From contig JACPNQ010000047.1 in assembly GCA_016185425.1 (NCBI GenBank), positions 1 to 64,000 of the forward strand: a DNA stretch of 64,000 bases. Direction: 5' to 3'. How positions within the stretch are numbered: position 1 is the stretch's first letter; every line of letters begins with the position of its first letter. Both the position numbers and the translations under genes were made by a program. Origin of the DNA: Acidobacteriota bacterium. Lineage in GTDB: Bacteria > Acidobacteriota > Terriglobia > Bryobacterales > Bryobacteraceae. Shown piece after piece: positions 60,581 to 64,000 of the stretch. The notes under the pieces are model-generated. The model was not told the DNA's origin. It did no database searches and saw nothing but the letters and a program-made list of their open reading frames with translations.

Positions 60581-61732
60581 CTAGTTGGCGGCGAGCAGCA
60601 TGACGCCGTCGACGACGACACGGTCCCCGTCATTGAGGCCGGTGAGTATGGCGATGCGATCGTTGACTTGGATGCCCGTCGTTACGGTCAGCTTTTCGAA
60701 CGTGCCCTTGGAAGACTCGCGCCAGACGAACGTTCGGCCCTCGGTGGAGATGATGGCGGCGGCGGGGACCATGGGGCGGAGCTCGGTCTGTTCGGAGAGC
60801 TGAATGCTGCCGAACATTTCGGGCTTCAGTTTTCCGCCGGGGTTCGGCATTTCGGCGCGAACCTTCACGGTGCGGGAATCGGCGTCGACCATGTCGCCGA
60901 TGAGCGTGACGCGGCCGCGAAAGGTTTCGCCCGGATAAGCGGCAAGCTCGATGCGAACGGGTTCGCCGGTTTTGACGAGACGGATGGAGGTCTCCGGAAC
61001 ATCCGAAGTGATCCAGACGGCGCTGAGATCGGCGATGGTCATGACGGGAGCGCTGAGATCGTTGCGGTACTCGCCATTGACCACCGACATTTCGAGCACC
61101 TTGCCGGAGATTGGTGCGCGGACGGTGATCCGCTGCCCGTAATTGCCGGGGGCGATGCCGAGAATCTGCAGGCGGCGCTTTGACTGTTCGAGCGTGGCCT
61201 GCGCTTGTTCCACGGCCGCCTGGGCCTGTGTCACGACGGCTTGTCCGTTCAACACTTCCTTCTGCGGGACGGCGCCGTGCTCAAAGAGATCCTTCTGGCG
61301 GTCCAAATCCATCTGCGCCTTGGCGAGGGCCGACTTGGTCTGCGTGAGCGCGGATTGGGCTTGCTGTGAGCCGGAGACGGCGGCATCGGCATCGGAGCTT
61401 TCAATGGTGATGAGGGGTTGGCCTTGCTGAACGTAATCGCCGATTTTCGGAGACACCGCGACAACACGGCCTGTTAACGGCAGGACAACGTGCGAGAGGC
61501 GGTTCGGATTGGCTTCCACTTTGCCTGGAGCCGACACGGTGTCGACAGGCACTGGCACGGCCTTCACGCTTTCGGTACGGATCTGGGCGAGTTGCGGAGA
61601 GTCCGGCGGGATAACGACGCGTCCGGATTTGGCGGGCGGCGGATCGGGCTTCCTGTCCACATGTGCTTCCGGAGCCTTACCGCAGGCGGCAAGGAGTGCG
61701 AGTCCGATGAATAGAGCGATGTTCCTTTTCAT
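60581..61732 (-). CDS. RND efflux periplasmic adaptor (membrane fusion protein)
   Basis: The 383-residue product has a lipoprotein-like N-terminus (MKRNIALFIGLALLAACGK, cysteine of a lipobox), a lipoyl-type domain, a coiled-coil hairpin (about residues 117-190, QAQSALTQTKSALAKAQ) and a beta-barrel (AYPGETFRGRVTLIGDMVD), which is the CzcB/CusB layout. It links the pump to TolC. It lies 9 bp upstream of the pump gene in the same operon. Its membrane anchor is probably lipid. Confidence 0.93.
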   Translation of the reverse strand: MKRNIALFIGLALLAACGKAPEAHVDRKPDPPPAKSGRVVIPPDSPQLAQIRTESVKAVPVPVDTVSAPGKVEANPNRLSHVVLPLTGRVVAVSPKIGDYVQQGQPLITIESSDADAAVSGSQQAQSALTQTKSALAKAQMDLDRQKDLFEHGAVPQKEVLNGQAVVTQAQAAVEQAQATLEQSKRRLQILGIAPGNYGQRITVRAPISGKVLEMSVVNGEYRNDLSAPVMTIADLSAVWITSDVPETSIRLVKTGEPVRIELAAYPGETFRGRVTLIGDMVDADSRTVKVRAEMPNPGGKLKPEMFGSIQLSEQTELRPMVPAAAIISTEGRTFVWRESSKGTFEKLTVTTGIQVNDRIAILTGLNDGDRVVVDGVMLLAAN

Positions 61733-61752
61733 TTCGATCTCCGTTACTTCCC

Positions 61753-63009
61753 TTAGGAACCGCTCACGGTAGCGCCGGAGACGGTGTCGAGCAGGTAGAG
61801 GCTGCGAGCGTAACTGGCGCGCGCGTCGTTGTAGGTTTGCATGGCGTCGTTGAAGGCGCGTTGCGCGTCGAGGAACTCGATGAGGCTCGCCTCGCCACGG
61901 CGGTAGGAGTATTCGGTGGTGTCGCGGACGCTGCGCGCCTTGGTGAGTACGTTGGTTTCGACGCTTGTGAGGAGTTGTTTGGCGACGCTGTATTGGCGAT
62001 AGGCCTTTTCCACTTCGGTGTAGATGGAAACGCGCAGTGCATCGACGCGAGACCCAGCCTGATCGATTTCACGCTGCGCGCGCAGGATCTCACCCTGGTT
62101 CCGGTTGAAAACAGGGAACGGCACGCTGAAATAGACGCCGAGCGAGCTGCCGCCCACACCGTAGGCACGCTGGTGCGTATATTCGGTCCCGATTGAATAG
62201 TCGACCTTCCCGTTTGCAAGTTGGAGACGGAGGTCGGCACGGGAGCGGGCCTGAGACTGTTGCGTGGCGAGGTAGTCCGGGCGGCGGTCGAGCGCGAGGC
62301 GCGTTATCTCGGTCTGCGGCTGGGAGAGATCGTCGCGGCGAAGCGAGCCGGCAATTTCGAAATCCGCGGCGGGCTGCTTGCGGCCGAGGAGGAACTGGAG
62401 CTGCGTCTTGGCCTGATCGAGCTGGAGTTGGGCCTGCTGGACCGCAGTGCGGAATTGGAGCGCGGCAACCTGAGAGCGTTCGAGTTCGACCTTTGCGAGA
62501 TCGCCGCTCTTAAGACGAGCTTCGTTGATGGTGACCACACCTTCCAGGCGCTGCAGATTGTCCTGAGCAAGCTTCAGATTTTCCGCCGCCTGCTGAACGT
62601 CGACGAATGCGCTTTGGACGTTGAAGACAACCTGGCGCATCATCTCGCGGACGCCAAGCTCGGCGAGCGATTTTTCCTGTCTGGCGACGGCCATACGCTC
62701 ATCGCGTTTGTGGGCGCGCTCAAACGGGAAGTCTGTGTGGATGTTGAGCTGGTTCGGACCGGCATGGCTATTGATGTTGTAGTGGGTACCGAGGACGTCG
62801 AGGGTCTGGCCGGAGACCGTAAGGACGGGATTCGGCCGGAGACTGGCGGTGATTTGGCGAGCTTCAGCGATCGTGACGCTGTACTTTTGAACCGCGAGAT
62901 CCAGGTTGTTGGCCAGCGCTTCCTGGACCGCCTGTTCCAGGGAGACGGGGGTTTGGGCTGTGAGTGCCGTCCCAAACGCCACGAGCGCAGTGAACAGTTT
63001 CGCTTTCAC
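61753..63009 (-). CDS. TolC family outer-membrane efflux protein
   Basis: The 418-residue product has a signal peptide (VKAKLFTALVAFGTALTAQT), then two TolC-type helical repeats (SLEQAVQEALANN, and SVETNVLTKARSVRDTTEYSYRRGEASLIEFLDAQRA). It forms the outer-membrane channel of the tripartite pump. The start is taken as GTG at 63009, which fits the signal; the longer frame to 63153 would start with unrelated sequence. It is the first gene of the minus-strand efflux operon, 20 bp before the adaptor. Confidence 0.9.
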   Translation of the reverse strand: MKAKLFTALVAFGTALTAQTPVSLEQAVQEALANNLDLAVQKYSVTIAEARQITASLRPNPVLTVSGQTLDVLGTHYNINSHAGPNQLNIHTDFPFERAHKRDERMAVARQEKSLAELGVREMMRQVVFNVQSAFVDVQQAAENLKLAQDNLQRLEGVVTINEARLKSGDLAKVELERSQVAALQFRTAVQQAQLQLDQAKTQLQFLLGRKQPAADFEIAGSLRRDDLSQPQTEITRLALDRRPDYLATQQSQARSRADLRLQLANGKVDYSIGTEYTHQRAYGVGGSSLGVYFSVPFPVFNRNQGEILRAQREIDQAGSRVDALRVSIYTEVEKAYRQYSVAKQLLTSVETNVLTKARSVRDTTEYSYRRGEASLIEFLDAQRAFNDAMQTYNDARASYARSLYLLDTVSGATVSGS

Positions 63010-63179
63010 GGTTCCAGAATGCGGCCTGAGCGATGAGATCAAAATCGCCTGACAGGGGGATGTAAATGGGTTTGAGAGGGGTGACGCTCCCGGTCTCAAG
63101 GGGGATGTTTCTCCCCTGCGCAGGGGAGGGTGCCGCGGCCAGGTGAGTGTCATACTGAAGCGGCGTCAGCGTGACCTGA
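63010..63179. promoter_or_regulatory. Divergent promoter region between efflux operon and sensor kinase
   Basis: This 170-bp region holds the promoters of both units. It contains a perfect 18-bp palindrome (63111-63128) and two copies of AGGGGGATGT (63054-63063 and 63099-63108, 45 bp apart). A response regulator or metal-sensor could bind there. No gene is supported here. Confidence 0.55.
63111..63128. promoter_or_regulatory. 18-bp palindrome CTCCCCTGCGCAGGGGAG
   Basis: The sequence is identical to its reverse complement over 18 bases. It lies midway between the divergent efflux operon and sensor-kinase genes, a position that fits an operator, and could also form a hairpin. Confidence 0.55.
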
Positions 63180-64000
63180 ATGCCGCTTACCAACACCCCT
63201 CCCCCCGCGCCGCCGCCCATGGACTTGGCCGTGGAGCCGCTGCTCTCGCGGTCGGCCGTTCTGCGCGTGTCCATTGTGGGTTTCGGGCTTGTCGTGGCAC
63301 TGGTGCTCCTGGCCGCATACCTTGGATACGACCGTTCGAACGAGATACAGGATTCGGCACAAACACTCGTGCGGGAGCAACTCGTGGATACCGAGCGGGG
63401 ACGGGCACTGGAAGAGCGGATCGTCACACAGACGCAGGCCCTGCTGGACGATTTGGTCTGGGTACTGGGCATCTGTATTCTGCTGGCGGTGGGAACTTCG
63501 GGGATGACGATATGGATCATCCAAAAGACATTCAAGAAGCTGGAGTGGCAGGCATCCGAGCTCGCGCATGTGTCGTGGCACATGCTGGACGCGCATGAGA
63601 AGATCGCGCGGCGTTTTTCCCATGAGATGCATGACGAGTTGGGGCAATCGTTGACCGGCCTGCGCGGGATGCTGAACCGTGTGAAGGATTCGGAGTTCGG
63701 GACGATCCGGCAGGAATGCGTGTCCGTGGTGGACGAAGTGTTGCAGAACGTGCGAAAGCTGTCGCAGGCGCTCCGGCCGGTGATTCTCGACGACTTCGGG
63801 CTGGACTCCGGGTTGCGCTGGCTGTGCGAACGCTTCCAACAGCGGACGCGGATTCCGGTGGATTACCAGTCCAATTTTTCAGGGCGGCTGGCCGAGAGTC
63901 TGGAGACGCACCTGTTTCGCATTACGCAGGAAGCGCTGACCAATATTGCGCGGCACGCGGAGGCGACGGAGGCGTGGGTCTCACTGCAAGTTGGCGAGAA
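63180..64000 (+). CDS. Sensor histidine kinase, NarX/DesK type (3' end off window)
   Basis: The frame starts at ATG 63180 and is open to the right edge, 273 visible residues. Two membrane segments (about residues 29-48 and 92-112) bracket a short periplasmic loop with a coiled coil. The HisKA_3 box reads RRFSHEMHDELGQSLTGL, with the phospho-acceptor His in SHEMHDE, and the ATPase N-box FRITQEALTNIARHAEA follows. The C-terminal G boxes lie outside. It is divergent from the efflux operon and probably senses an envelope or metal stress; a response-regulator gene should follow. Confidence 0.88.
   Translation, partial: MPLTNTPPPAPPPMDLAVEPLLSRSAVLRVSIVGFGLVVALVLLAAYLGYDRSNEIQDSAQTLVREQLVDTERGRALEERIVTQTQALLDDLVWVLGICILLAVGTSGMTIWIIQKTFKKLEWQASELAHVSWHMLDAHEKIARRFSHEMHDELGQSLTGLRGMLNRVKDSEFGTIRQECVSVVDEVLQNVRKLSQALRPVILDDFGLDSGLRWLCERFQQRTRIPVDYQSNFSGRLAESLETHLFRITQEALTNIARHAEATEAWVSLQVGE

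Noticed and set aside
1-64000. tRNA, rRNA, insertion sequences, prophage, restriction or CRISPR systems
   Set aside because: I scanned the gaps and the protein frames and saw no cloverleaf, transposase, integrase, phage structural gene or nuclease-helicase cluster.

Overview
The window looks like a chromosomal segment of an Acidobacteriota bacterium, most likely from the Solibacter/Bryobacter side of the phylum. This is an inference from family content. The supporting families are two long FtsX/MacB-like orphan permeases (one with its PadR regulator), an Oar-like TonB-dependent receptor with an N-terminal carboxypeptidase-regulatory domain, an HTH plus PD40 beta-propeller regulator, a CehA/McBA-type hydrolase, a PQQ-type propeller and high GC. 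I found no rRNA, tRNA, CRISPR array, insertion sequence or prophage.

Layout, left part. 1-10.1 kb is part of a type VI secretion locus: tssK, tssL and tssM, then two tandem Ser/Thr kinases, the second fused to a formylglycine-generating-enzyme-like domain. Divergent from tssK is a repeat-rich protein with a degenerate kinase N-lobe, which runs off the left edge. 10.1-14.8 kb is housekeeping: a ferredoxin/cytidylate kinase/aspartokinase cluster on minus, then a HExxH peptidase, rplU, rpmA and obgE on plus. 15-24 kb holds a small transpeptidase, two SDR oxidoreductases, an OPT transporter with a spermidine-synthase-like membrane protein, a heavy-metal-binding-domain protein and a haem c protein. 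24.3-27.3 kb is a flagellar cluster (flgM, a flgN-like gene, flgK, flgL) behind a textbook sigma-54 promoter. 27-34.8 kb carries an aldehyde dehydrogenase, an MBL hydrolase, the HTH-PD40 regulator, a TPR protein and a family B DNA polymerase.

Right part. 35.3-40 kb has a CehA-like hydrolase and a permease with PadR. 40.2-40.8 kb is a PIN toxin-antitoxin pair. 40.9-48 kb has a PQQ-type propeller, a second orphan permease, a YCII/ECF sigma factor/2-oxoglutarate oxygenase operon and a deoxyribosyltransferase-like protein. 48.1-54.2 kb has the TonB receptor and a cysteine synthase-sulfatase pair. 54.4-55 kb is a second PIN toxin-antitoxin pair. 55-63 kb is a tightly packed minus-strand efflux operon: TolC, adaptor, HME-RND pump, DUF190, GlsB-like protein and ABC exporter. 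A NarX/DesK-type sensor kinase lies divergent to it and is cut by the right edge.

The most striking large-scale signal is a switch in strand composition. Left of about 35.0 kb the plus strand is C-rich whichever strand is coding. Right of about 35.3 kb it is G-rich. The switch falls in a gene-free gap next to the polymerase gene and has the polarity of a replication origin, although an inversion or assembly join could look the same. The next most interesting point is the T6SS end: a TssM with a damaged P-loop, two near-duplicate kinases, and a protein whose two repeat families both centre on a threonine.
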